Shown here piece by piece: positions 1 to 5,715 of a stretch of 5,715 nucleotides of DNA. Numbering within the stretch: the first letter of the stretch is position 1; each line of letters opens with the position of its first letter. The DNA comes from Candidatus Pelagibacterales bacterium (GTDB lineage Bacteria > Pseudomonadota > Alphaproteobacteria > Pelagibacterales > AG-422-B15). Below the pieces are notes generated by a model. That model searched no databases and was not told where the DNA came from. It saw only the letters and a list, made by a program, of their open reading frames with translations. The stretch covers positions 1-5,715 of the forward strand of contig JADHQX010000092.1 in the NCBI GenBank assembly GCA_016777745.1, given 5' to 3'. The position numbers and the translations under genes were made by a program.

Positions 1-53
1 AAATTAGGATTTTTAGAAAAAACAGGAAATCTTTTTTTTAAATCCTTAATCAT
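1..53 (-). CDS. sufS: SufS-type cysteine desulfurase, N-terminal 17 codons only (cut by window edge)
   Basis: A short open frame starts with ATG at 53-51, overlaps the sufD stop by 8 nt, and runs off the left edge without a stop. Its visible product is MIKDLKKRFPVFSKNPN. The RFPVF...NPN pattern matches the start of group II cysteine desulfurases, where a (D/R/N)FP(I/V) element precedes the first strand (YLDNAAT), which here would lie outside the window. SufS is a PLP enzyme that takes sulfur from L-cysteine as a persulfide and delivers it to the SufBCD scaffold. Its position right after sufB-sufC-sufD is the standard place for it. No Shine-Dalgarno sequence is visible before the ATG, so translational coupling to sufD is likely. 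The catalytic parts are not in view, so the call rests on 17 residues plus gene order. Confidence 0.72.
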   Translation of the reverse strand, partial: MIKDLKKRFPVFSKNPN

Positions 54-1272
54 TTACTAAACTGTTTAAATATTCAGATAAATTATTACTTATTGTTTGA
101 GCAGTATTTTTATCTAGGTTTTGCAAATCTTCCTCAATAAAAGAAGAAATGATCATTTTCATAGCCTCGTTTTTACTAATACCTCGTGAGCGTAAATAAT
201 ACAAAGCACTTTCATCAACAGGACCTATTGTAGATCCATGAGAGCATTTTACATCATCTGCAAAAATTCTTAATTCAGGTTTTGAGAAAAAAGAACAATT
301 ATCAGTTAGTAGAATTCCTTTACTTAGCTGATATCCCTCAGTCTTTTGTGCATTTTCTGAGACAAAAGTATTACTATAATAACTTGCCTTTGAATAATCA
401 TTTAAAATTCCTTTATAAGTTTGATCACTGACACAATTTTCTGCATTATGAATGATGTTAGTTTTATTGGAACATATATTTTTATTTTTTAGAAAAAAAC
501 AACCTTTTAATGATGCGTTTGAAAATTCTCCATTTAAATTAACATGGTGAAAATTTCTTACAAAACCGTCAGAAAAATTATAAGTATTTTGATTGTAAGA
601 AGAATTTTTTTCACAAAAAGTATTAGAAGTTAAATAAAGTTTGTTTGAATTTGTAAAATTTTGAAAAATATTATGCTTAATAGTAGAACCTTCTTCAAGA
701 TTAATATTATAATTTATATTATTTATTGAGTTGTTTGTTAAATTAAAGTTATCTTCTAATTTAACTTCACAATTTTTTTTAAAATTAATAAAATTACTTT
801 GAAATATTGTAAAATTATTAGAAGTATCATGCATTAGACGAATGTTAAGCTTAGCATCACTTTTAATATTTAAAAAAATGCCAGAATTTAGAAAAATTTT
901 ATTAAAATCAATTATTATATCATCTAAATTATTTTTATCTTCATTTAAGAAGATTTTAAAATCTAAATTTGTCAGATTTCTTATTTCAATATTATCATCT
1001 TCATAGTTGTTGCAAATTCCATTTACTAATTTGATTTCATAATTAAAATTATCAATTAATGAAACCTTAGAAAATTCTATTATAGGCTTATAAAAATAAT
1101 CAAATTTAATTAAATCTGAAATCGTAAGATTTTTAAGACTTTCATTAATTTTTTTATCATAATTTTTTTTTGTAATTTTTTTAAATATTCTCTCTCTTTC
1201 TTTTAATAAAATATTATTATCGGAAAAAATATATTCTTCAGAATGATTGATAAAATTATTTTCAAAAGACAT
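46..1272 (-). CDS. sufD: Fe-S cluster assembly protein SufD
   Basis: This 408-residue protein is the SufD partner of SufB in the SufBC2D scaffold, which builds Fe-S clusters in the cytoplasm. The C-terminal third is the recognisable part. It contains ASYYSNTFVSENAQKTEGYQ near residues 296-315, LLTDN, KPEL, and then ADDVKCSHGSTIGPVDE at about 339-355, followed by LYYLRSRGIS. In this core C343 and H345 align with the Cys and His that E. coli SufD needs (C358 and H360). The first roughly 230 residues are poorly conserved, rich in Asn, Ile, Lys and Phe, and fit the variable N-terminal helical region and start of the beta-helix. The length is close to that of E. coli SufD (about 420). The ATG abuts the sufC stop (TAA-ATG) with no well-spaced Shine-Dalgarno, so coupled translation is likely. 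The gene is visibly more AT-rich than sufB and sufC. Confidence 0.93.
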   Translation of the reverse strand: MSFENNFINHSEEYIFSDNNILLKERERIFKKITKKNYDKKINESLKNLTISDLIKFDYFYKPIIEFSKVSLIDNFNYEIKLVNGICNNYEDDNIEIRNLTNLDFKIFLNEDKNNLDDIIIDFNKIFLNSGIFLNIKSDAKLNIRLMHDTSNNFTIFQSNFINFKKNCEVKLEDNFNLTNNSINNINYNINLEEGSTIKHNIFQNFTNSNKLYLTSNTFCEKNSSYNQNTYNFSDGFVRNFHHVNLNGEFSNASLKGCFFLKNKNICSNKTNIIHNAENCVSDQTYKGILNDYSKASYYSNTFVSENAQKTEGYQLSKGILLTDNCSFFSKPELRIFADDVKCSHGSTIGPVDESALYYLRSRGISKNEAMKMIISSFIEEDLQNLDKNTAQTISNNLSEYLNSLVND

Positions 1273-2013
1273 TTAAAAATTTTGATAACCTGATGCCTCT
1301 ATTTCAGTAGCTAAAGAAATATCACCAGATTTTACTATTTTACCATTTCGCATAACATGAACATAATCAGGATGTATGTAGTCTAAAAGTTTTTGATAGT
1401 GAGTTATAATCAAATAGGAGTTTTTTGAATTTTTGAATTTATTAATTCCTTGTGTAACTATTCTTAAGGCGTCAACATCCAGACCAGAGTCAGTTTCATC
1501 AAAAATTGCAAGTTGAGGATTAAGAATGCTCATTTGAAGAATCTCGTATCTCTTTTTTTCACCACCAGAAAAACCCGTATTAATAGATCTCTTAAGCATA
1601 TCACTGTTTATACCAAGCTCTTCAGCGTTTTTTCTTAATAGTTTAGCAAATGAGAGACTGTCTAATTCTGGTTTTTTTTCGTTTTTAAGCTTTGAGTTTA
1701 TTGAGGCGTGAAGAAATGGAGTAATATTTACACCTGGTATTTCAACTGGATACTGAAAAGCTAAAAAAAGCCCTTTTTGAGCTCTTTGTTCAATATTTAA
1801 ATCTAAAAGATCCTCATCCTTGAATATAACTTTACCTGAATTTACTTCGTAATTTTCATTACCTGCAAGAACATTTGCCAAAGTACTTTTACCACAACCA
1901 TTTGGGCCCATTATAGCATGAACCTCTCCTTCGTTTATGGTGACATTAAAATCATTAAGAATTTTTTTACCTTCAATAGAGACATTCAGATTATTAATAT
2001 TTAAAAAAATCAT
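1273..2013 (-). CDS. sufC: Fe-S cluster assembly ATPase SufC
   Basis: SufC is the ABC-type ATPase of the SufBC2D complex; its ATP-driven dimerisation reshapes SufB/SufD for cluster assembly. It is soluble and not a transporter subunit. All nucleotide-binding motifs are visible in 246 residues: Walker [10 protein letters not shown] (36-44), Q-loop Gln in AFQYP (Q87), ABC signature FSGGEKKR (148-155), Walker B and D-loop [12 protein letters not shown] (168-179), and the switch His in IITHYQ (H205). The ETDSGLD form of Walker B/D-loop and the FSGGEKKR signature are SufC hallmarks that separate it from importer and exporter ATPases. Length is normal for the family (about 250). The ATG overlaps the sufB stop as ATGA, and a good ribosome binding site lies 6 nt upstream inside sufB. 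No key residue is missing. Confidence 0.97.
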   Translation of the reverse strand: MIFLNINNLNVSIEGKKILNDFNVTINEGEVHAIMGPNGCGKSTLANVLAGNENYEVNSGKVIFKDEDLLDLNIEQRAQKGLFLAFQYPVEIPGVNITPFLHASINSKLKNEKKPELDSLSFAKLLRKNAEELGINSDMLKRSINTGFSGGEKKRYEILQMSILNPQLAIFDETDSGLDVDALRIVTQGINKFKNSKNSYLIITHYQKLLDYIHPDYVHVMRNGKIVKSGDISLATEIEASGYQNF

Positions 2014-3461
2014 CCAACACTTCCTTCCAAAGAGATTGATACTAATTTTTGAGCCTCTACTGCAAATTCCATAGGCAATTCTTGAAGAACTTGTTTACAA
2101 AATCCATTAACAATTAATGAAACCGCCTCTTCATGACTAATTCCTCTCTGTCTGCAATAATATAATTGATCTTCATTAATTTTAGAAGTGGATGCTTCAT
2201 GCTCAACAACTGCAGAATTATTCTTTGAATCAATATAAGGAATAGTATGTGCTCCACATTTGTTACCGACTAAAAGAGAATCACACTGAGTGTAATTTCT
2301 TGCCTTATCAGCTTTTCTTAGAAATGACACACTCCCTCTATAGGTGTTTTGAGAGTTACCCAAAGAAATTCCCTTAGAAATAATCTTACTTCGAGTGTTT
2401 TTACCGATATGAGTCATTTTAGTACCAGTATCAGCTTGTTGAAAATTATTGGTAATGGCCACTGAGTAAAATTCTCCAATGGAATTATCACCTTTAAGAA
2501 TACAACTTGGATATTTCCAGGTTATAGCAGACCCTGTTTCAACCTGAGTCCAAGATATTTTGCTATTTTTACCTTTACATAATCCTCTTTTTGTAACGAA
2601 ATTATAAATTCCCCCTTTTCCTTCCTCATCACCTGGATACCAATTTTGAACAGTAGAATATTTTATTTCTGCATTTTCCAAAGCAATTAATTCAACATTA
2701 GCAGCATGTAGTTGATTTGTATCTCTTTGCGGAGCTGTACAACCTTCAAGATAGCTAACATAACTCCCTTTATCAGCAATAATTAAGGTTCTTTCAAACT
2801 GTCCAGTTTCTTCAGCATTAATCCTAAAGTAAGTAGAGAGTTCCATTGGGCATTTTACATTTTCAGGAATGTATACAAAGGAGCCATCAGTAAAAACAGA
2901 AGAATTAAGTGCTGAAAATGAATGATCTCCTGGAGGTATAACTGATCCAAGATATTTTTTTACTAATTCAGGATGGGTTTGAACAGCTTCACTAATCGAA
3001 CAAAAAACAATACCAAGCTTTTCTAATTCACCTTTGTAAGTCGTTGCAACTGAAACACTATCAAAAACAGCATCAACTGCAACTCCCGCTAACACTTTCT
3101 GTTCTTCAAGCGGAATTCCTAACTTATTATAAGTTTCAATTAATTTTGGATCTACCTCACTCAAGTCTTTAGGTTTATCATCATAGCCCTTAGGTGCAGA
3201 GTAATAATAAATATCTTGATAATCAATTTTAGGAATCTTTAGATTTGCCCATTGAGGATCTGTCATTCTTAACCATTTTTTATAACAGTCAAGTCTCCAG
3301 TTTAGCATCCACTCAGGTTCGTTTTTCTTTTTTGAAATAAATTTTATTGTTTCCTCATCTAAACCTTTTTTAGGTCTATATGATTCAATTTCAGTTACAA
3401 AACCATATTTATATTTGTCCTTAGCGTATTTATCTAATGTTTGGCTAGTTTCAGTATCCAC
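2010..3461 (-). CDS. sufB: Fe-S cluster assembly scaffold protein SufB
   Basis: SufB is the scaffold subunit that accepts sulfur from the cysteine desulfurase and assembles the nascent Fe-S cluster with SufC and SufD. The 483-residue length is normal for the family. Recognisable blocks are [12 protein letters not shown] (about 16-27), the EPEWMLNWR block (48-56), the [20 protein letters not shown] region (176-195), YLEGCTAP with C241, [19 protein letters not shown] (301-319), [20 protein letters not shown] (391-410) and [10 protein letters not shown] (419-428). C393, H421 and E422 match the E. coli SufB residues C405, H433 and E434 used in cluster building, and C241 probably matches C254. The start is GTG at 3461-3459; an in-frame TGA lies three codons upstream at 3470-3468 with no ATG or TTG between, and the next in-frame Met (residue 52) is far inside the conserved part. 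No Shine-Dalgarno precedes it. It is the first gene of the suf operon. Confidence 0.96.
   Translation of the reverse strand: MDTETSQTLDKYAKDKYKYGFVTEIESYRPKKGLDEETIKFISKKKNEPEWMLNWRLDCYKKWLRMTDPQWANLKIPKIDYQDIYYYSAPKGYDDKPKDLSEVDPKLIETYNKLGIPLEEQKVLAGVAVDAVFDSVSVATTYKGELEKLGIVFCSISEAVQTHPELVKKYLGSVIPPGDHSFSALNSSVFTDGSFVYIPENVKCPMELSTYFRINAEETGQFERTLIIADKGSYVSYLEGCTAPQRDTNQLHAANVELIALENAEIKYSTVQNWYPGDEEGKGGIYNFVTKRGLCKGKNSKISWTQVETGSAITWKYPSCILKGDNSIGEFYSVAITNNFQQADTGTKMTHIGKNTRSKIISKGISLGNSQNTYRGSVSFLRKADKARNYTQCDSLLVGNKCGAHTIPYIDSKNNSAVVEHEASTSKINEDQLYYCRQRGISHEEAVSLIVNGFCKQVLQELPMEFAVEAQKLVSISLEGSVG
2020..2026 (-). promoter_or_regulatory. Ribosome binding site of sufC
   Basis: On the minus strand AAGGAAG lies inside the last codons of sufB and ends 6 nt before the sufC ATG. 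It fixes that start and is the only convincing Shine-Dalgarno sequence among the gene starts in this window. With the ATGA overlap, it suggests both coupled and independent initiation of SufC, which the complex needs in two copies per SufB and SufD. Confidence 0.7.
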
Positions 3462-3479
3462 AAATATTCAAATAATGTT

Positions 3480-3506
3480 TTATTAGAGAAAATCTAGTCT
3501 TTTCAA
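3480..3506 (-). promoter_or_regulatory. Possible suf operon promoter
   Basis: Reading the minus strand, TTGAAA (3506-3501) and TAATAA (3485-3480) could be -35 and -10 elements, but the 15-nt spacer is shorter than ideal and such hexamers are common in DNA this AT-rich. If real, transcription would start near 3473, giving a leader of about a dozen nt before the GTG of sufB, and the upstream inverted repeat would be centred about 57 nt before the start site. Read-through from mnmA is an alternative way to transcribe suf. Confidence 0.3.
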
Positions 3507-3520
3507 CCAAAAATAGGTTA

Positions 3521-3540
3521 ATTTAGAATTGATTCTAAAT
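3521..3540. promoter_or_regulatory. Perfect 9-bp inverted repeat; candidate Irr-type iron-responsive operator upstream of sufB
   Basis: The arms ATTTAGAAT and ATTCTAAAT are exact reverse complements separated by TG. The inner pattern TTTAGAA...TTCTAAA resembles the iron control element bound by Irr, the Fur-family haem/iron regulator of alphaproteobacteria, which is known to control suf operons in that class. It lies about 60 nt upstream of the sufB start, in the only gap that could carry suf control signals. The spacing between half-sites has not been checked against the published motif, so the regulator is an inference. The repeat begins 1 nt after the mnmA stop, so a weak hairpin role is possible; its stem is nearly all A-T and a T-run (TATTTTT on the minus strand) follows only after several nt. 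Confidence 0.5.
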
Positions 3541-3541
3541 A

Positions 3542-4633
3542 TTAAGTTATCCAACCCCCTCCTAGAACTTGATCATTTTTATAAAAAACACAAGCTTGAC
3601 CTGGAGAAGTAGCAGAAATTGGCTCATCAAATAAAAAATAACCGCTGTTATCGTTTATTTTCAATTTACCTGATATTTCGTTTTGAGTAGATCTAATTTT
3701 TGCTGAGCATTTAAACTCTTGGTTAATTAATTCTTTACCTAATAAATTTATATTTTTAAAAAAAATTTTATTTTTTTGAAGACTCTCCAATGGAGCAAGG
3801 ACAATATAGTTTTGATCTTTATTCACTTCCTTCACATAAAGGGGTTGATTTTGACCGCTAACCCCAACACCTTTTCTTTGACCTACGGTATAATTAGCAA
3901 TGCCTTTATGAGTCCCTATTTTATTTCCATTTATATCAAATATATTGCCTTCTTTGTTTATATCTGGTTGAATCTTGTTAATTAAATCCCTGTAAGAATC
4001 AGATGTTACAAAACATATATCTTGGCTATCAGCCTTATCACTAACAAGTAAGTTATAATCGTCTGCCATTTGTCTTATTTCTGATTTTAAATAATTACCA
4101 AGAGGAAAACGAACGTAATCTAATTGATCTTGAAGAGTTGCAAACAAAAAATAACTCTGATCTTTTGTTTTATCTTTTGCTTTAAAAAGTTTTGATTCTC
4201 TCAACCCACCCTTTCTTATAGCATAATGTCCTGTAACTAAAGCATCAGCATGTAAGCTTTTAGATTCCTCTAATAAATCAGAAAATTTTACAGTTTGATT
4301 GCACTGTATGCAAGGCACTGGAGTTTCTCCATTTGCATAAGAGTCTACAAAATTACTAATAACTCCATTAAAAAATTTATCCTGATAATCAAAAACTTTA
4401 TGTGGAAAATTATACTGTTCGGCAACTTTTTTTGCATCATTAATATCTATTCCAGCACAACATGATTTTGATTTTGAAGAATTAGGCTGATTATACAACC
4501 TAAGAGTTACTCCCGTAACATCATATCCTTCCATTTTTAACTTAACCGCCGCAACAGAACTATCCACACCACCAGACATTGCTACAATTACTTTAGTATC
4601 TTTTTCTTTTTTATTAAAACCAAGAGAGTTCAT
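3542..4633 (-). CDS. mnmA: tRNA-specific 2-thiouridylase MnmA
   Basis: MnmA puts sulfur on C2 of uridine 34 in the wobble position of tRNAs for Lys, Glu and Gln, using ATP to adenylate the base and a persulfide relayed from a cysteine desulfurase. The 363-residue protein is full length. It has the PP-loop ATP-binding motif SGGVDSS (20-26), the catalytic Cys in TPVPCIQCNQTVKF (C108, with C111), VTGHYA (133-138), KDQSYFLF (157-164), and the second catalytic Cys in DSQDICFV (C207). The central domain follows with NYTVGQRKG (247-255), and the C-terminal barrel ends in SPGQACVFY and VLGGGWIT. The N-terminus NSLGF...DT before VIVAMSGG is typical of alphaproteobacterial MnmA. The ATG is the only usable start: an in-frame TAA lies at 4654-4652. 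It is divergent from the hydrolase gene and ends 80 nt before sufB on the same strand. Confidence 0.96.
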   Translation of the reverse strand: MNSLGFNKKEKDTKVIVAMSGGVDSSVAAVKLKMEGYDVTGVTLRLYNQPNSSKSKSCCAGIDINDAKKVAEQYNFPHKVFDYQDKFFNGVISNFVDSYANGETPVPCIQCNQTVKFSDLLEESKSLHADALVTGHYAIRKGGLRESKLFKAKDKTKDQSYFLFATLQDQLDYVRFPLGNYLKSEIRQMADDYNLLVSDKADSQDICFVTSDSYRDLINKIQPDINKEGNIFDINGNKIGTHKGIANYTVGQRKGVGVSGQNQPLYVKEVNKDQNYIVLAPLESLQKNKIFFKNINLLGKELINQEFKCSAKIRSTQNEISGKLKINDNSGYFLFDEPISATSPGQACVFYKNDQVLGGGWIT

Positions 4634-4644
4634 ATTTTTACATC

Positions 4645-4673
4645 TATATATTTACAAAGTCGTATTACTTCAA
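4645..4673 (-). promoter_or_regulatory. Candidate mnmA promoter
   Basis: On the minus strand TTGAAG (4673-4668) and TATATA (4650-4645) are separated by exactly 17 nt, a good sigma-70-like arrangement. Only 11 nt lie between the -10 box and the mnmA ATG, so the predicted leader is about 5 nt, with no room for a Shine-Dalgarno. The high AT content makes chance matches likely, which limits confidence. Confidence 0.42.
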
Positions 4674-4679
4674 TAATAG
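4651..4679 (+). promoter_or_regulatory. Candidate promoter of the hydrolase (and perhaps tyrS)
   Basis: TTTACA (4651-4656) and TAATAG (4674-4679) are 17 nt apart on the plus strand. The -10 box ends 10 nt before the hydrolase ATG, again implying a nearly leaderless mRNA. This pair occupies almost the same DNA as the proposed mnmA promoter on the other strand, so the two would compete for polymerase. tyrS starts 12 nt after the hydrolase and may be served by the same transcript. Confidence 0.38.
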
Positions 4680-4689
4680 CTTTAAAATA

Positions 4690-5331
4690 ATGGTTGATTT
4701 ACTAATTCCAGGACCAGAGGGCAAAATAGAAGCTAAGTACACACATAATAACAATGATCAATCCCCAATAGTACTTATTCTTCACCCAGATCCTTCCAGA
4801 GGAGGGACTATGAATACTAAAATTGTTTTCAAACTCTATAAATTATTTGTTAAGAATGGCTTTTCAGCAATAAGGTTCAACTTTAGAGGCGTTGGGAAAA
4901 GTCAAGGAGTTTATGATGACGGCGAGGGAGAACTGAGTGATGCTGCCAGTGTATTAGACTGGTTGCAACAATATAATACAAACTCAAAGATATGTTGGGT
5001 CGCAGGCTTTTCATTTGGTGCTTGGGTTGCAATGCAATTACTAATGCGAAGACCAGAAATAAATGGTTTTGTCAATATTTCACCACCTGCAAATCTTAGA
5101 GATTTTAGTTTTCTCGCTCCATGTCCATCTTCAGGACTAATTGTACATGGAGATAAAGATAATATTGCTTCTTTTGACTCTTCAAAGATATTAGCAGAAA
5201 AATTACAAAAACAAAAAAAAGTTGATATCAAATTTAAACCCATAAAAGGTGCAGATCATTTTTATGAAAATTATACTGAAGAATTAAGCAATATTGTTGA
5301 AAGCTACATTAAAGATAGTCTAAAATCTTAA
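4690..5331 (+). CDS. Alpha/beta hydrolase family protein of unknown substrate
   Basis: A 213-residue soluble protein with an alpha/beta hydrolase fold, of the small COG2945-like type common in alphaproteobacteria. Visible elements are the oxyanion-side HPDP (32-35) followed by GGTMNTK, the block RFNFRGVGKSQG (62-73), GEGELSDAASVLDWLQ (78-93), the nucleophile elbow GFSFGAW with Ser108, the block FLAPCPSSGLIVHGDKD (141-157), where D155 or D157 is the likely acid, and GADHFY with His190 completing the triad. No signal peptide or membrane segment is seen, so it should act in the cytoplasm. The real substrate of this family is not established; esterase or acyl-hydrolase activity is only a fold-level guess. 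ATG 4690 is the first in-frame start, has no Shine-Dalgarno, and follows a divergent 56-nt gap shared with mnmA. I recall this family often lying near suf or cysteine desulfurase genes in alphaproteobacteria, which hints at a linked role. Confidence 0.88.
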   Translation: MVDLLIPGPEGKIEAKYTHNNNDQSPIVLILHPDPSRGGTMNTKIVFKLYKLFVKNGFSAIRFNFRGVGKSQGVYDDGEGELSDAASVLDWLQQYNTNSKICWVAGFSFGAWVAMQLLMRRPEINGFVNISPPANLRDFSFLAPCPSSGLIVHGDKDNIASFDSSKILAEKLQKQKKVDIKFKPIKGADHFYENYTEELSNIVESYIKDSLKS

Positions 5332-5343
5332 TTAAATAATTAT

Positions 5344-5715
5344 ATGAAATACAAGTCAGATTTTTTGAGAGAAATCAATTCTCGTGGTTTTATTTATCAA
5401 ACAAGCGACATTGATAATTTAGATAATTTAATATCTAAAAAAAAAATAACTGCCTATATTGGTTTTGACATAACTAGTGACAGTCTCCACATTGGAAGTT
5501 TAGTTCAGTTAATGCTCCTTAATTGGTTAGATGAATTTGATCACAAAACAATTGCTTTAGTTGGAGGTGGCACCACATTAGTAGGCGACCCATCAGGAAA
5601 AGATAATACAAGAAAAATTATGACACCAGATGAAATTTCTAAAAATATAGAAAAAATAAAGAAAACTTTTAATAACTTTATTGATTTAAATAAGAATGGT
5701 TCAATAATTAACAAT
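5344..5715 (+). CDS. tyrS: Tyrosyl-tRNA synthetase, N-terminal 124 residues (cut by window edge)
   Basis: TyrRS activates tyrosine with ATP and attaches it to tRNA-Tyr in the cytoplasm. The open frame begins with ATG at 5344 and stays open to the right edge. Family features in the visible part are FLREINSRGFIYQTSD (7-22), AYIGFDITSDSLHIGSLVQ (37-55), which holds the class I signature as HIGS (49-52) with the usual GFD before it, and the ALVGGGTTLVGDPSGKD block (71-87), with its conserved GDPSGK turn. The KMSKS loop, anticodon-binding region and S4 domain would lie beyond the window; a full protein is normally about 400 residues. The start lies 12 nt after the hydrolase stop without a clear Shine-Dalgarno, so the two genes are probably co-transcribed. 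A run of ten A residues (5437-5446) encodes the Lys-rich stretch near residue 32. Confidence 0.94.
   Translation, partial: MKYKSDFLREINSRGFIYQTSDIDNLDNLISKKKITAYIGFDITSDSLHIGSLVQLMLLNWLDEFDHKTIALVGGGTTLVGDPSGKDNTRKIMTPDEISKNIEKIKKTFNNFIDLNKNGSIINN

Noticed and set aside
1273..2013. SufC considered as an ABC transporter ATPase
   Set aside because: The ETDSGLD and FSGGEKKR motifs and the sufB/sufD neighbours fix it as SufC; no permease gene is present.
3776..3985. Plus-strand open frame of 69 codons inside mnmA
   Set aside because: It is antisense to a strongly conserved region of mnmA, its product is a low-complexity hydrophobic stretch with no family features, and no ribosome binding site precedes it.
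4911..5243. Minus-strand open frame of 110 codons inside the hydrolase gene
   Set aside because: It is the antisense shadow of the alpha/beta hydrolase, whose catalytic motifs are intact on the plus strand; the product has no recognisable domain.
5332..5343. Terminator or separate promoter between the hydrolase and tyrS
   Set aside because: The gap is only 12 nt of A/T with no inverted repeat; co-transcription is simpler.
1..5715. Search for CRISPR arrays, insertion sequences, tRNA or rRNA genes and a hidden defence system
   Set aside because: No spaced direct repeats, transposase-like frame, terminal inverted repeats or cloverleaf sequence was seen, and nearly all the DNA is taken up by recognisable housekeeping genes.

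Overview
The window is AT-rich, gene-dense bacterial DNA with very short intergenic gaps. Protein-level features fit a low-GC alphaproteobacterium, most likely of the SAR11/Pelagibacterales type. These include a MnmA N-terminus of the form NSLGF...DT ahead of the PP-loop, a short alpha/beta hydrolase with the SDAASVLDWLQ and FLAPCPSSGL blocks, and a TyrRS with HIGS in place of HIGH. The taxonomic call is an inference from composition and recognised protein style; no search was run.

Layout. On the minus strand, read right to left, are mnmA (4633-3542) and then a tightly packed suf operon: sufB (3461-2010), sufC (2013-1273), sufD (1272-46) and the first 17 codons of a cysteine desulfurase, sufS (53-1, running off the left edge). 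The suf junctions are a 4-nt ATGA overlap (sufB/sufC), a direct TAA-ATG abutment (sufC/sufD) and an 8-nt overlap (sufD/sufS), so translation is probably coupled. On the plus strand, divergent from mnmA, are an alpha/beta hydrolase (4690-5331) and, 12 nt later, the 5' part of tyrS (5344 onward, cut by the right edge).

Regulation. The 80-nt gap before sufB holds a perfect inverted repeat (arms ATTTAGAAT / ATTCTAAAT at 3521-3540). It resembles the operator of the Fur-family regulator Irr (iron control element) and could be the iron switch of the suf operon, although it also lies just after the mnmA stop and could act as a weak hairpin. The 56-nt gap between mnmA and the hydrolase contains two promoter-like hexamer pairs, one per strand, laid over each other. 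Each would give an almost leaderless transcript.

How the genes work together. SufB, SufC and SufD form the Fe-S cluster scaffold/ATPase complex, and SufS supplies sulfur from cysteine. MnmA uses desulfurase-derived sulfur to thiolate U34 of certain tRNAs. TyrS charges tRNA-Tyr. The window therefore joins sulfur mobilisation to tRNA function. The gene content looks like conserved housekeeping material; I see no mobile element, CRISPR array, RNA gene or clearly novel system.
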